Below are positions 1 through 6,521 of a DNA stretch of 64,000 bases, piece by piece. Each line of letters opens with the position of its first letter. Positions within the stretch are counted from its first letter, which is position 1. A program made the position numbers and the translations under genes. The DNA lies in assembly GCF_008327685.1 (NCBI RefSeq), contig NZ_BDDE01000020.1, positions 1-64,000 on the forward strand, written 5' to 3'. The notes under the pieces are model-generated. The model saw only the letters and a list, made by a program, of their open reading frames with translations. It did no database searches and was not told where the DNA came from. The DNA comes from Actinomadura sp. K4S16. Its GTDB lineage: Bacteria > Actinomycetota > Actinomycetes > Streptosporangiales > Streptosporangiaceae.

Positions 1-122
1 CCGTGGTCGAACGGGGCGCTGTGACCCCGGTCTTCGTAGGCGCGCGCCTGGGCCGTCCGTCCTTGGTAGCCCGCGATCTCAGCGAACATCCCGGCGGCCA
101 TCAGCCGCACGCCGTCCCGCAC
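1..122 (-). CDS. Partial unidentified reading frame at the window edge
   Basis: A minus-strand frame is open from just after the stop of the RibD-like gene to base 1. It contains peptide-like text such as RLMAAGMFAEIAGYQGRTAQ. A GTG at 122 and an ATG further in are possible starts, but neither has a clear ribosome binding site. It would be the fourth gene of the ArsR/SRPBCC/RibD-like operon. I recognise no family. It could be non-coding; the piece is too short to decide. Confidence 0.25.
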   Translation of the reverse strand, partial: MRDGVRLMAAGMFAEIAGYQGRTAQARAYEDRGHSAPFDH

Positions 123-188
123 GGAATCGCCGTGCTCTTCGTCGTGATCCGAGAGGACGTCGGGCTCAGCGCGGCGGCGGGCCGAGGG

Positions 189-803
189 TCAGCTGATACG
201 GCGGTAGCGGACGTGGGTGGCCAGCGGGGAGTGAAGCACCTCGGCGGGCTCGAAGCCGAAGTCGACCCCGTCGAAGATCCGCTCGCCCGAACCGAGCAGA
301 ACGGGCGCGATGTCGAGGGTGAGTTCGTCGATCACCCCGGCCGCCAGTGCCTGCCGGACGGTCGAGGCACCGCCGGCGATGTCCACGCCCTTGTCGCCTG
401 CGGCCTGGCACGCCGCGGAGTACGCCGCGTCGAAGCCTTCGGTGACGAAGTGGAACGTCGTCCCCCCGTCCATCGTGATCGGATCGTGGGGGTGGTGGGT
501 CAGCACGAACACCGGCGCGTGATACGGCGGTTCGGGGCCCCACCAGCCCGACCAGTCCGCGTCCCAGTCCCCGCGGATCGGGCCGAACATGTTGCGGCCC
601 ATGACGTATGCGCCCCGCGGGCGCATCAGCCACTCGTTGGCGATCTTGTCCGCTTCGTTGGCCCGCGGGTCGCCCATGTGCCAGCCGTGCAACTCCCGCC
701 CCCGCTTTCCCAGCGGGGCCTCACGGCTCTGGTCAGGTCCGGCGACGAAGCCGTCCAGTGAGATCGACATATGGCAGGTGGTATCCGACACCATGAACTC
801 CAT
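189..803 (-). CDS. RibD C-terminal / dihydrofolate-reductase-fold family protein
   Basis: The 204-residue product has the fold shared by dihydrofolate reductase and the RibD reductase domain. The N-terminus reads HMSISLDGFVAGPDQ, the usual first strand and loop of this family, followed by YVMGRNMFGP, a V-L-T-H-H-P strand and the glycine-rich DIAGGASTVRQAL near residue 140, which should contact NADPH. It is probably a cytoplasmic NAD(P)H-dependent reductase of unknown substrate; such proteins often lie beside SRPBCC and ArsR genes, as here. It follows the SRPBCC gene by 47 bases on the same strand. The start could be the ATG at 803 or at 794; neither has a convincing ribosome binding site. Family confidence is high, substrate unknown. 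Confidence 0.85.
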   Translation of the reverse strand: MEFMVSDTTCHMSISLDGFVAGPDQSREAPLGKRGRELHGWHMGDPRANEADKIANEWLMRPRGAYVMGRNMFGPIRGDWDADWSGWWGPEPPYHAPVFVLTHHPHDPITMDGGTTFHFVTEGFDAAYSAACQAAGDKGVDIAGGASTVRQALAAGVIDELTLDIAPVLLGSGERIFDGVDFGFEPAEVLHSPLATHVRYRRIS

Positions 804-850
804 CTAGTGGTCTGTGACTGATGTTCCTCAACCCTGAGCGTTTCCCGGCC

Positions 851-1357
851 TCAGCCCTCCGCCCCCTTCCGAACGATCTCGGTGACGTAGGCGGCGAGGT
901 TGCCCAGCGTCTGCCGGCCGCCCTCGATCGCGTGGTACTTCTCGGCCGCCTCGTCACGCAGTTCCTTGGTCGGGAACACCGTGCGCATCTCGATCCGGGT
1001 CGCCGCACCGTCGGACGCGAACGTCAGGACAGACTCGAAGGCGTCGGGGTCGTCGCGGGACTCGCCGTGCAGCAGCGCGATCCGCTCCGGTGGGGCGATC
1101 TCGGTCCAGGAGATCCACTCGGGGTAGTCCGTCCCGTCCGGCCCGTGCATCACGAAGTCCCACTCCCCGCCGACGCGGAACTCGAACGCCCGCGTGGTGG
1201 TGGTGAACCCATCGGGCCCCCACCATTGCGACAGGTGCCGCACCTCGGTGAACGCCTCGAACACCAACTCCCGTGGGGCGTCGATGGCCCGGGAGATGAC
1301 GATCTCGCGGTCAGCCGTCGCGGACTGCGCCGGCGCTCCTCGTCCCGTCGCGCTCAT
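851..1357 (-). CDS. SRPBCC / AHSA1-type START-like domain protein
   Basis: The 168-residue protein belongs to the activator-of-Hsp90-ATPase-like SRPBCC group. It opens with EIVISRAIDAPRELVFEAFT, then HLSQWWGPDGFTTTT and FRVGGEWDFVMHGPDG, the standard blocks of this hydrophobic-cavity fold. The C-terminal helix runs to the end (GNLAAYVTEIVRKG). It probably binds a small hydrophobic ligand in the cytoplasm; the ligand is unknown. Its start lies three bases after the stop of the ArsR gene and its ribosome binding site (GGAAGAGGAG) sits within that gene's last codons, so the two are translationally coupled. Pairing of an ArsR repressor with this domain is very common in actinomycetes. Confidence 0.9.
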   Translation of the reverse strand: MSATGRGAPAQSATADREIVISRAIDAPRELVFEAFTEVRHLSQWWGPDGFTTTTRAFEFRVGGEWDFVMHGPDGTDYPEWISWTEIAPPERIALLHGESRDDPDAFESVLTFASDGAATRIEMRTVFPTKELRDEAAEKYHAIEGGRQTLGNLAAYVTEIVRKGAEG

Positions 1358-1360
1358 CAG

Positions 1361-1705
1361 CTACTCCTCTTCCTGCCTTGCCCGCTTCAGGTCCTGCACG
1401 TACGCGTCCAGCCGGTCGAAGCTCTCGTTCCAGTACCGCTCGAACCCGCCCGTCCACTCATGGATCGGCCGCAGCCCGCGGGCGTCCAGGTCGTAGAGGC
1501 GCTGCTTGCCTGCCTTGCGGTCCCGCACCAGCCCGACCTCCCGGAGCACTCGCAGGTGCTTGGACGCCCCCGGCTGGGTCATCCCCAACTCCCGGGCCAA
1601 CTCGGTCACCGACCGCTCACCAGCCCGCAGCAGCGCCAGGATCTCCCGGCGCTGCGGCTCGGCGATCGCGTTGAAGACGTCCGACGTCGTCGCTGCCCGT
1701 GCCAT
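1361..1705 (-). CDS. ArsR-family winged-helix transcriptional regulator
   Basis: This is a 114-residue regulator. The helix-turn-helix reads RSVTELARELGMTQPGASKH followed by LRVLREVGLVRDRKAGKQ and the wing strand RLYDLDARGL. The C-terminal helix (FERYWNESFDRLDAYVQDLK) is the dimerisation helix seen in ArsR proteins coupled to SRPBCC genes. No cysteine metal-binding box is present, so this is not a metal sensor of the ArsR/SmtB type. The start chosen is ATG 1705; ATGs at 1714 and 1717 are also in frame and there is no clear ribosome binding site, so a leaderless message is possible. It heads the operon with the SRPBCC and RibD-like genes and probably represses it. Confidence 0.88.
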   Translation of the reverse strand: MARAATTSDVFNAIAEPQRREILALLRAGERSVTELARELGMTQPGASKHLRVLREVGLVRDRKAGKQRLYDLDARGLRPIHEWTGGFERYWNESFDRLDAYVQDLKRARQEEE

Positions 1706-1715
1706 GGCCGTCATC

Positions 1716-1727
1716 ATATGCCCATAT
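1716..1727. promoter_or_regulatory. Short palindrome at the ArsR gene start
   Basis: ATATG-CC-CATAT is an inverted repeat with five-base arms just ahead of, and overlapping, the possible start codons of the ArsR gene. It is AT-rich in a GC-rich setting, as expected for an autoregulatory operator or a -10 region. The assignment rests on position and symmetry only. Confidence 0.3.
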
Positions 1728-2027
1728 CGGAATGCGACAGGTCGGAGGATCGTCGGGTCTTGCCAGATGACGATCGCCACCGACACCACCAAGCCGGCCG
1801 CCGAGCCCCGGGGTGCGCGGCGGGGACCGTGGTCCATCGCGAAATGTGCCCGGCCCAGCATCAGGTAGAGCGGCATCGCGGCCGCCCAGCCCATGCCGCT
1901 GACCGGCACCGTTCGGCAACATCACCAGCACCACCGGCCACAGGACCAGCACCTCTACAGGCATGCCCGAAGGGCGCTCGCCGCGCGTCGACGCCGTACG
2001 GCTCTCGTAGTGGGCGTCGCCGGGTGA
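1728..2027. other. Non-coding stretch holding one copy of a long direct repeat
   Basis: No intact gene is seen. On the minus strand there are short hydrophobic pieces in two frames (for example MPVEVLVLWPVVLVMLP and GMGWAAAMPLYLMLGRAHF), which look like broken membrane-protein coding sequence, though this is only an impression. The right part, from 1899, is the first copy of the repeat also found at 5481. Confidence 0.4.
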
Positions 2028-2073
2028 CTAGATGTCGGCGATGAGGGCGTACCGTTCGTCGTCGATCGGATGG
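1899..2073. repeat. Direct repeat copy A (~175 bp)
   Basis: This stretch recurs at 5481-5654 in the same orientation with roughly ten substitutions and one single-base length difference. Both copies begin CTGACCGGCACCGTTCGGCA and end with GTCGTCGATCGGATGG. Copy A includes the last ~15 codons of the methyltransferase gene; copy B carries the same codons with no gene body attached. The pair brackets a 3.4-kb block with the methyltransferase, MFS and ArsR-like genes, suggesting a segmental duplication or an insertion that duplicated its target end. Confidence 0.9.
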
Positions 2074-2678
2074 CCCCAGAGGACCGGATCGTCCAGCGGC
2101 TCGGTCCGCAGGTCTCGAACCAGTGGACGGACGGCTTCGGAGAGGTGTTCCGCGGTCACTCCACCGCTCCAGGGCAACGGCGTTGCTCCGGGCGTGTAGG
2201 GCATGTCGTCGTCGACGGTTCCCCAGCGGCCTTCAATGAGGATCAGGCGGCCGCCCGGCCGCAGCAGGCTTGTCCAGCGGCGCAATGCCGTCTGCGGGTC
2301 GGGCAGTGTCCAAATCAGGTGCCGGGTGAGGACGACGTCGAAGGAGTTTCCGGCCTGGGGCGGCGGATCGCCGGCGTCTCCCACCAGGAGCATGACCTGC
2401 CGCCGGTGCCGGCGCATCTTGCCCTGGGCGACTTCGATCATGCGGGCGGACAGGTCCACCCCGACGAGAAGGTGCCCGTGCTCCGCCAGCAGCAGGGAGA
2501 CCGAGCCGGTCCCGCAGCCCAGATCCAGGATCCTGGCTGGCGCGGCGGGCATCCATGAACGCAGGCGGTCAGCCCAGGCGGCCCGGACCCCCGGGTCGCG
2601 CAAGCCGTGATCGGCTTCCTCGTCGAAGGAGTCGGCGGCCGCGTCCCAGAAAGCAGAGATCGATCCGAGTTCAGGCAT
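2028..2678 (-). CDS. Class I SAM-dependent methyltransferase
   Basis: The 216-residue protein has a Rossmann-type methyltransferase core: ARILDLGCGTGSVSLLLAEH (motif I, SAM-binding glycine loop) near residue 50, the acidic end of strand 2 in LVGVDLSARM, and FDVVLTRHLIWTLPDPQTAL as motif IV/post-motif with LLRPGGRLILIEG as motif VI. This is the Methyltransf_11/25 layout used for small-molecule methylation; the substrate cannot be told. The ATG at 2678 gives the usual N-terminus (MPELGSISAFWDAAADSFDE); a longer frame starts at 2735. Its C-terminal codons fall inside direct repeat copy A. It is followed upstream on the same strand, after ~340 bases, by an MFS gene that might export a methylated product. 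Confidence 0.88.
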   Translation of the reverse strand: MPELGSISAFWDAAADSFDEEADHGLRDPGVRAAWADRLRSWMPAAPARILDLGCGTGSVSLLLAEHGHLLVGVDLSARMIEVAQGKMRRHRRQVMLLVGDAGDPPPQAGNSFDVVLTRHLIWTLPDPQTALRRWTSLLRPGGRLILIEGRWGTVDDDMPYTPGATPLPWSGGVTAEHLSEAVRPLVRDLRTEPLDDPVLWGHPIDDERYALIADI

Positions 2679-3021
2679 TGAAGCAATGTGCCATCGAGCA
2701 CCGACAGTCGACCCGGTCAGGTGCTGGGCGTTCATTCAGTCGCACGCCGCCCAGGGCGCCCGGGTGCGCCCAGTAAAGAGCGGGCCGAGGAGCCGGGCCA
2801 CTCTGACGAGCGCTCCGGCCCCTCGGCCTCTACGGTCACAGAGGACCGCCCCCGGCTCAGTAAGATCATCTTCCACTCCTCTCGAATGAGCGGTGCACGG
2901 GCGAGGCACCCGCCGGTGAACAGGACGCCTTGCTTTGACGCTAATGGCGAAGTCCCGGCACAAGAAGCCAGTGAAAGTCCGCCGCCGCTGCTTCAAGCCG
3001 GCCCCGGGGCGACCGCCGAGC
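2679..3021. other. Intergenic stretch between methyltransferase and MFS genes
   Basis: About 340 bases without a credible gene. Several overlapping frames are open on both strands, but they show only the Arg/Pro/Gly-rich composition of high-GC shadow frames. I see no terminator with a T-run and no clear palindrome. The methyltransferase promoter should lie here. Confidence 0.4.
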
Positions 3022-4260
3022 TCACGAGTCCGCTCTCGCCGGGCGGCGGCGACCAGCCGGGCGTGTTCCTTGATCTTTCTCGGTGGCGACGGCCGAGGCG
3101 GAGAGGAGCGTCGAAGCGGCGAGGCCGCCCCAGAGGGCGAGCGGGCCGCAGGAGGCGAGAGCGGTGATGACCGCCGGGGAGACGGCGAGGCCGAAGCCGG
3201 TGGAGAGCTGGAAGCGGGCGAGGGCGCGTCCGAGGACCGGGGCCGGGGCGAGGGCGGTGACGAGCGCGGTGGCGCTGCCGGCATAGATGATCTCGCCGAT
3301 GGCGCAGACCAGGGAGACCGCGGCGACGGCCGGGGCACTCCAGCGGTGTCCCGGCGACGTGGCCGCCAGGAAACCGAGGTAGGACGCGGCGAGTACCACG
3401 CCGGCGAGAGCCAGCACGGTCCGCCGGGAGAAGCGGGACATCAGGACGGTGACCGGCACTTGCAGGGTGACCACCAGCACCGTGTTCGCCACGAAGACGC
3501 CCGCCGACCACAGCGGGGATGCGTGCAACTGGGTCACCAGGACCAGAGGCACCGCGATTTCGGGGACGTTGAGACAGAAGACGTAGACCACGTTGGCGGC
3601 CAGCAGCGCACGCATCCGAGGTGCGGGGCCGCCGACCCCGCCCTTGGCCGGAACAGCCGGACGCGTGCGCAGGCGGACCGACCATGCCAAGGCGGCCGCA
3701 GCGAGATAGGCGAGCCCGGTGACGGCCGCCAGCGCCTGCAGCGCGGTGGCGCCGCCCGCAAGGCATGCGGTGGCGAGGAGGGCGCCCGCGCCCAGGCCGG
3801 CGTTGCGCAGGGCGCGGCCTCCCGCGAGAGCGGCGTCGCGTTCGCGGCCGTGGGCGACCGTGGCCACGAGGGCGGCGTGGGCGGCCGGCCACGCCTGGTT
3901 GCCGATACCGAGGAAGAGCGCCGCCGCCGCGAACAGCCAGGCGTGCCCTGCGGGAGCGGCCAGCAGCAGCGCCACGCCCAGCACCCTCACCAGCATCGAT
4001 GCCGCCACGACCGTGCTGCGTGCGCCCCGGTCGATCCAACGGCCGACAGCGGGCATGCACACCAGCCCCGCGACGACGCCGGCCGTCATGGCGATGCCGG
4101 TGCCCGACGCGGACAGCCTCAGCACCATCACCCCGTAGAGCAGCAGAAAGGGCCGCAGCAAGCCGGTGCCGAGCGCGTCCACCGCCAGGGCGACGGCATA
4201 GCGGGGGCCTCCGGAGGCACGGAGGAGGGCGCGCGGGTGGATCTCGGTGGTGGTCGCCAT
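3022..4260 (-). CDS. MFS transporter
   Basis: The 412-residue integral membrane protein has about twelve hydrophobic segments in two halves separated by a basic loop (VRLRTRPAVPAKGGVGGPAP) near residue 205. The loop between helices 2 and 3 carries PAVGRWIDRGARSTVV, the degenerate G-x-x-x-D-R/K motif of the major facilitator superfamily. It is probably a proton-driven efflux pump in the cytoplasmic membrane. It is divergent from the regulator gene starting at 4360, and the 99-base gap holds a perfect 16-bp inverted repeat. This is the layout of a drug exporter under local repressor control. The substrate is unknown. Confidence 0.9.
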   Translation of the reverse strand: MATTTEIHPRALLRASGGPRYAVALAVDALGTGLLRPFLLLYGVMVLRLSASGTGIAMTAGVVAGLVCMPAVGRWIDRGARSTVVAASMLVRVLGVALLLAAPAGHAWLFAAAALFLGIGNQAWPAAHAALVATVAHGRERDAALAGGRALRNAGLGAGALLATACLAGGATALQALAAVTGLAYLAAAALAWSVRLRTRPAVPAKGGVGGPAPRMRALLAANVVYVFCLNVPEIAVPLVLVTQLHASPLWSAGVFVANTVLVVTLQVPVTVLMSRFSRRTVLALAGVVLAASYLGFLAATSPGHRWSAPAVAAVSLVCAIGEIIYAGSATALVTALAPAPVLGRALARFQLSTGFGLAVSPAVITALASCGPLALWGGLAASTLLSASAVATEKDQGTRPAGRRRPARADS

Positions 4261-4291
4261 GGCGTCAACGGTGCGTCCGGCCGCCCGGCCG

Positions 4292-4328
4292 GCCGTCTCG
4301 GTTGACGAAGACCGTCAACCGAGACGGC
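4292..4328. promoter_or_regulatory. Perfect 16-bp inverted repeat, probable operator
   Basis: The arms are GCCGTCTCGGTTGACG (4292-4307) and CGTCAACCGAGACGGC (4313-4328), with spacer AAGAC. The pairing is perfect and lies in the gap between the divergent MFS and ArsR-like regulator genes. A half-site CGTCAACGG recurs at 4263 by the MFS start codon. The best reading is the operator of the regulator encoded at 4360. A transcript hairpin is the alternative, but no T-run follows. Confidence 0.7.
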
Positions 4329-4359
4329 GGTAGGCCGTCCGACCAGCGAGGATGAAGGG

Positions 4360-5445
4360 ATGACGTTGAGGATCGACATCGGCGATCTGCCCGCCGGGCG
4401 GCTGCGGTTCGCCGCCTCCCCGCTGGCCGAGCTGACCGCGATGCTGCACGTGCTGGCCGAACCCGGGCATCACCCGGGGCTCGCCGGCTGGGCCGGGGGC
4501 GTCTGGGCCGGACTGCGACCGGAGCTTGCCGAGCGGCTCAGGGAGGCGGAGTTCCTCTGGCGTTCCTCACGAGCGGACTTCCTGGTCCCCGCTCGTCCCC
4601 GGCCGACCCTCGCCGAGGAGTTGGACGAGGTGGACCGGATCGACGACGAGACCTATGTGACCGCCGCGCTCATCACCACGTGCGGCAGCAACCGGGTCCA
4701 CTTCGCCGCGCCGTCGCCGCTCGCCGACGCGGCGGCGCGCGAGCGGGCCCTGGACCTGGCCCAGGCCCGCGGCGCGCTCCAGGAGGCGTTCGCGGAACGG
4801 CTGCTCGCGGACCCGGCCGGCGTGCGAGCCCGGGTGCGCGACACCCTCGAACAGTGCGCCGAGGCCTTCTTCGACCTCGCCTGGACGGGCGTCGCCGCGC
4901 AACTGGCCACCGACCTGCGTCTGAAGAACGACCTGCTGAAGCAGCAGGGCGTCAGGGCGGCACTCGCGTCGGTCTCCAGCGCCGTGACCCTGGCACCGGA
5001 CGGGGACCACATCATCGTGGACAAGCTGCAGGACAGCGCGACCGCCGCCCGCGGCACCGGGGTCACCTTCCTCCCCAGCGTCTTCGGCCGCCCGCATCTG
5101 GTGGCGGTCTACGCGCCCGGGTGGCAGCCGGTGGTGCAGTACCCCGTCGCCGAGGCGAGTCCATCGGAACCGGTATCGCTGGAAACGGTCACGCTACGGC
5201 TGGAGGCGCTCGCGCATCCGGTCCGGCTGCGGCTGCTGCGCACCCTGGCCCGCGGCCCGCACACCACCGGTGAGCTGGCCCACGCCTGGGAGCTCTCGCC
5301 CCCGGAGGTCTCCCGCCACCTCGCCGTCCTGCGCCGCGCAGGCCTGCTCACGGCCCAGCGGCAGGGCCGCTACGTTCGGTACACCGCGAAGTTGACCGAT
5401 CTGACCGCACTGGGGGCCGACCTGCTGGCGGCCGTCCTGCGCTGA
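4360..5445 (+). CDS. DUF5937-type ArsR-family transcriptional regulator
   Basis: The 361-residue protein has a long N-terminal ligand or dimerisation region (about residues 1-265) and a C-terminal ArsR winged helix. The N-terminus RFAASPLAELTAMLHVLAEP is characteristic of the DUF5937/ArsR fusions of actinomycetes. The DNA-binding part reads LEALAHPVRLRLLRTLARGP, then HTTGELAHAWELSPPEVSRH and RQGRYVRYTAKL. It is divergent from the MFS gene, with a perfect inverted repeat between them, so repression of the exporter and of itself is the likely role. The ATG at 4360 is the first in frame. Direct repeat copy B begins 36 bases after its stop. Confidence 0.85.
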   Translation: MTLRIDIGDLPAGRLRFAASPLAELTAMLHVLAEPGHHPGLAGWAGGVWAGLRPELAERLREAEFLWRSSRADFLVPARPRPTLAEELDEVDRIDDETYVTAALITTCGSNRVHFAAPSPLADAAARERALDLAQARGALQEAFAERLLADPAGVRARVRDTLEQCAEAFFDLAWTGVAAQLATDLRLKNDLLKQQGVRAALASVSSAVTLAPDGDHIIVDKLQDSATAARGTGVTFLPSVFGRPHLVAVYAPGWQPVVQYPVAEASPSEPVSLETVTLRLEALAHPVRLRLLRTLARGPHTTGELAHAWELSPPEVSRHLAVLRRAGLLTAQRQGRYVRYTAKLTDLTALGADLLAAVLR

Positions 5446-5480
5446 GCGGGCCGAGCACCCGGGACACCCGACGACGCCGC

Positions 5481-5654
5481 CTGACCGGCACCGTTCGGCA
5501 ACATCACCAGCACCACCGGCCACATGGTCGGTACCTCTACGGGCATGGCCGAAGGCGCTCGCCGCGCGTCGACGCCGTACGGCTCTCGTGGTGGGCGTCG
5601 CCGGGTGACTAGATGTCGGCGATGAGGGCGTACCGTTCGTCGTCGATCGGATGG
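5481..5654. repeat. Direct repeat copy B (~174 bp)
   Basis: This is the second copy of the repeat at 1899-2073, in the same orientation. It carries the same fragment of methyltransferase 3' coding sequence (minus strand, complement of ATGTCGGCGATGAGGGCGTA), but no methyltransferase body follows. Immediately to the right the sequence changes to an unrelated gene fragment. Substitutions cluster in the middle (CACATGGTCGGTACC versus CACAGGACCAGCACC). Confidence 0.9.
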
Positions 5655-5834
5655 GCCAGGCGGATGAGGGCGGCGGGTGCCCGAGGGCGGGACCCGTTCG
5701 CGGTCATCGCCGAGGACATGCTCGCCGAGGGAATCGGCCGGAAGGGCAGGGTCGGCGCCGCCGACAGTCACCTGTTCGAGGCGTCGCAAGCCGTCGACTA
5801 CGCCGTCACCTGGATCGAGAGCAGGCTCCGCTGA
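5655..5834 (+). pseudogene. 3' fragment of an unidentified gene
   Basis: Directly after direct repeat copy B the plus strand encodes about 50 residues ending in a stop, including DPFAVIAEDMLAEGIGRKGR and SQAVDYAVTWIESRLR. The amino-acid composition is that of a real protein, unlike the surrounding shadow frames, but there is no start or upstream coding sequence because the frame runs back into the repeat. It looks like the C-terminal remnant of a gene cut by the rearrangement that created the repeat. I do not recognise the family. Confidence 0.4.
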
Positions 5835-5858
5835 CGAACGCGCGTGCGGTGGGCGGGG

Positions 5859-6521
5859 TCAGGGGCCGAGGCCGGCCTCGCGGGCGCGCAGGACGGCCTG
5901 GGTGCGGTCGGCGACCTGGAGTTTGGCGAGCACGGCGGAGACGTTGTTGCGGATCGTCTTGGGCGACAGCGACAGCCGGTCGGCGATCTGGCGGTTGGTC
6001 AGGCCCCCGGCGATGAGCGTGAGCACCTCGCGTTCGCGCGCGGTGAGGTGGGGGAACGGGTCCGGCTCGGTGGCGCGGGGGGCGGCGAGCCTGGCGAAGT
6101 ACGCGGTGACCCGCGCGGCCAGCGCGGGACCGAAGATGATCTCGCCGTTGGCGACGGCGGTGATGGCGCGCAGGATCTCGGCCTGGTCGGCGCCCTTGAC
6201 CAGGTAGCCGCGGGCGCCGGCGAGCATGGCGGCCAGGACGCTCTCGTCGTCCTCGTGCATCGTCAGCGCCAGCACCGCGATGTCGGGGTGCCTGCCGGTG
6301 ATGCGGCGGGTCGCCTCGATGCCGTCCAGCTTGGGCATCTGCAGGTCCATCACGACCACATGCGGTTGCAGCCGCCGCGCCATGTCGACGGCGTCGACGC
6401 CGTCGGCCGCGGTGCCGACCACCTCCACGGCGCCGGTGGAGGTCAGCATCAGCGACAGGCCATCGCGATAGATCGGATGGTCGTCGGCCAGCAGCACCCG
6501 AGGCCGTTCCGCAGCGGTCAT
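5859..6521 (-). CDS. NarL/FixJ-type LuxR response regulator
   Basis: The 220-residue protein has an N-terminal receiver domain (RVLLADDHPIYRDGLSLML) with the phosphoacceptor aspartate in HVVVMDLQMPKLDGIEATRR and the conserved lysine in GYLVKGADQAEIL. A C-terminal LuxR helix-turn-helix follows: LTAREREVLTLIAGGLTNRQ, then SLSPKTIRNNVSAVLAKLQV. Its ATG at 6521 overlaps the stop of the sensor kinase gene (ATGA), so the two are made together. It is a cytoplasmic DNA-binding partner of that kinase. The signal is unknown. The divergent membrane protein at 8887 is a possible target or co-sensor. Confidence 0.93.
   Translation of the reverse strand: MTAAERPRVLLADDHPIYRDGLSLMLTSTGAVEVVGTAADGVDAVDMARRLQPHVVVMDLQMPKLDGIEATRRITGRHPDIAVLALTMHEDDESVLAAMLAGARGYLVKGADQAEILRAITAVANGEIIFGPALAARVTAYFARLAAPRATEPDPFPHLTAREREVLTLIAGGLTNRQIADRLSLSPKTIRNNVSAVLAKLQVADRTQAVLRAREAGLGP

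Noticed and set aside
3..761. 252-codon plus-strand frame at the window start
   Set aside because: The minus strand in the same place encodes a clear RibD/DHFR-fold protein. The plus frame is low-complexity Val/Arg-rich text.
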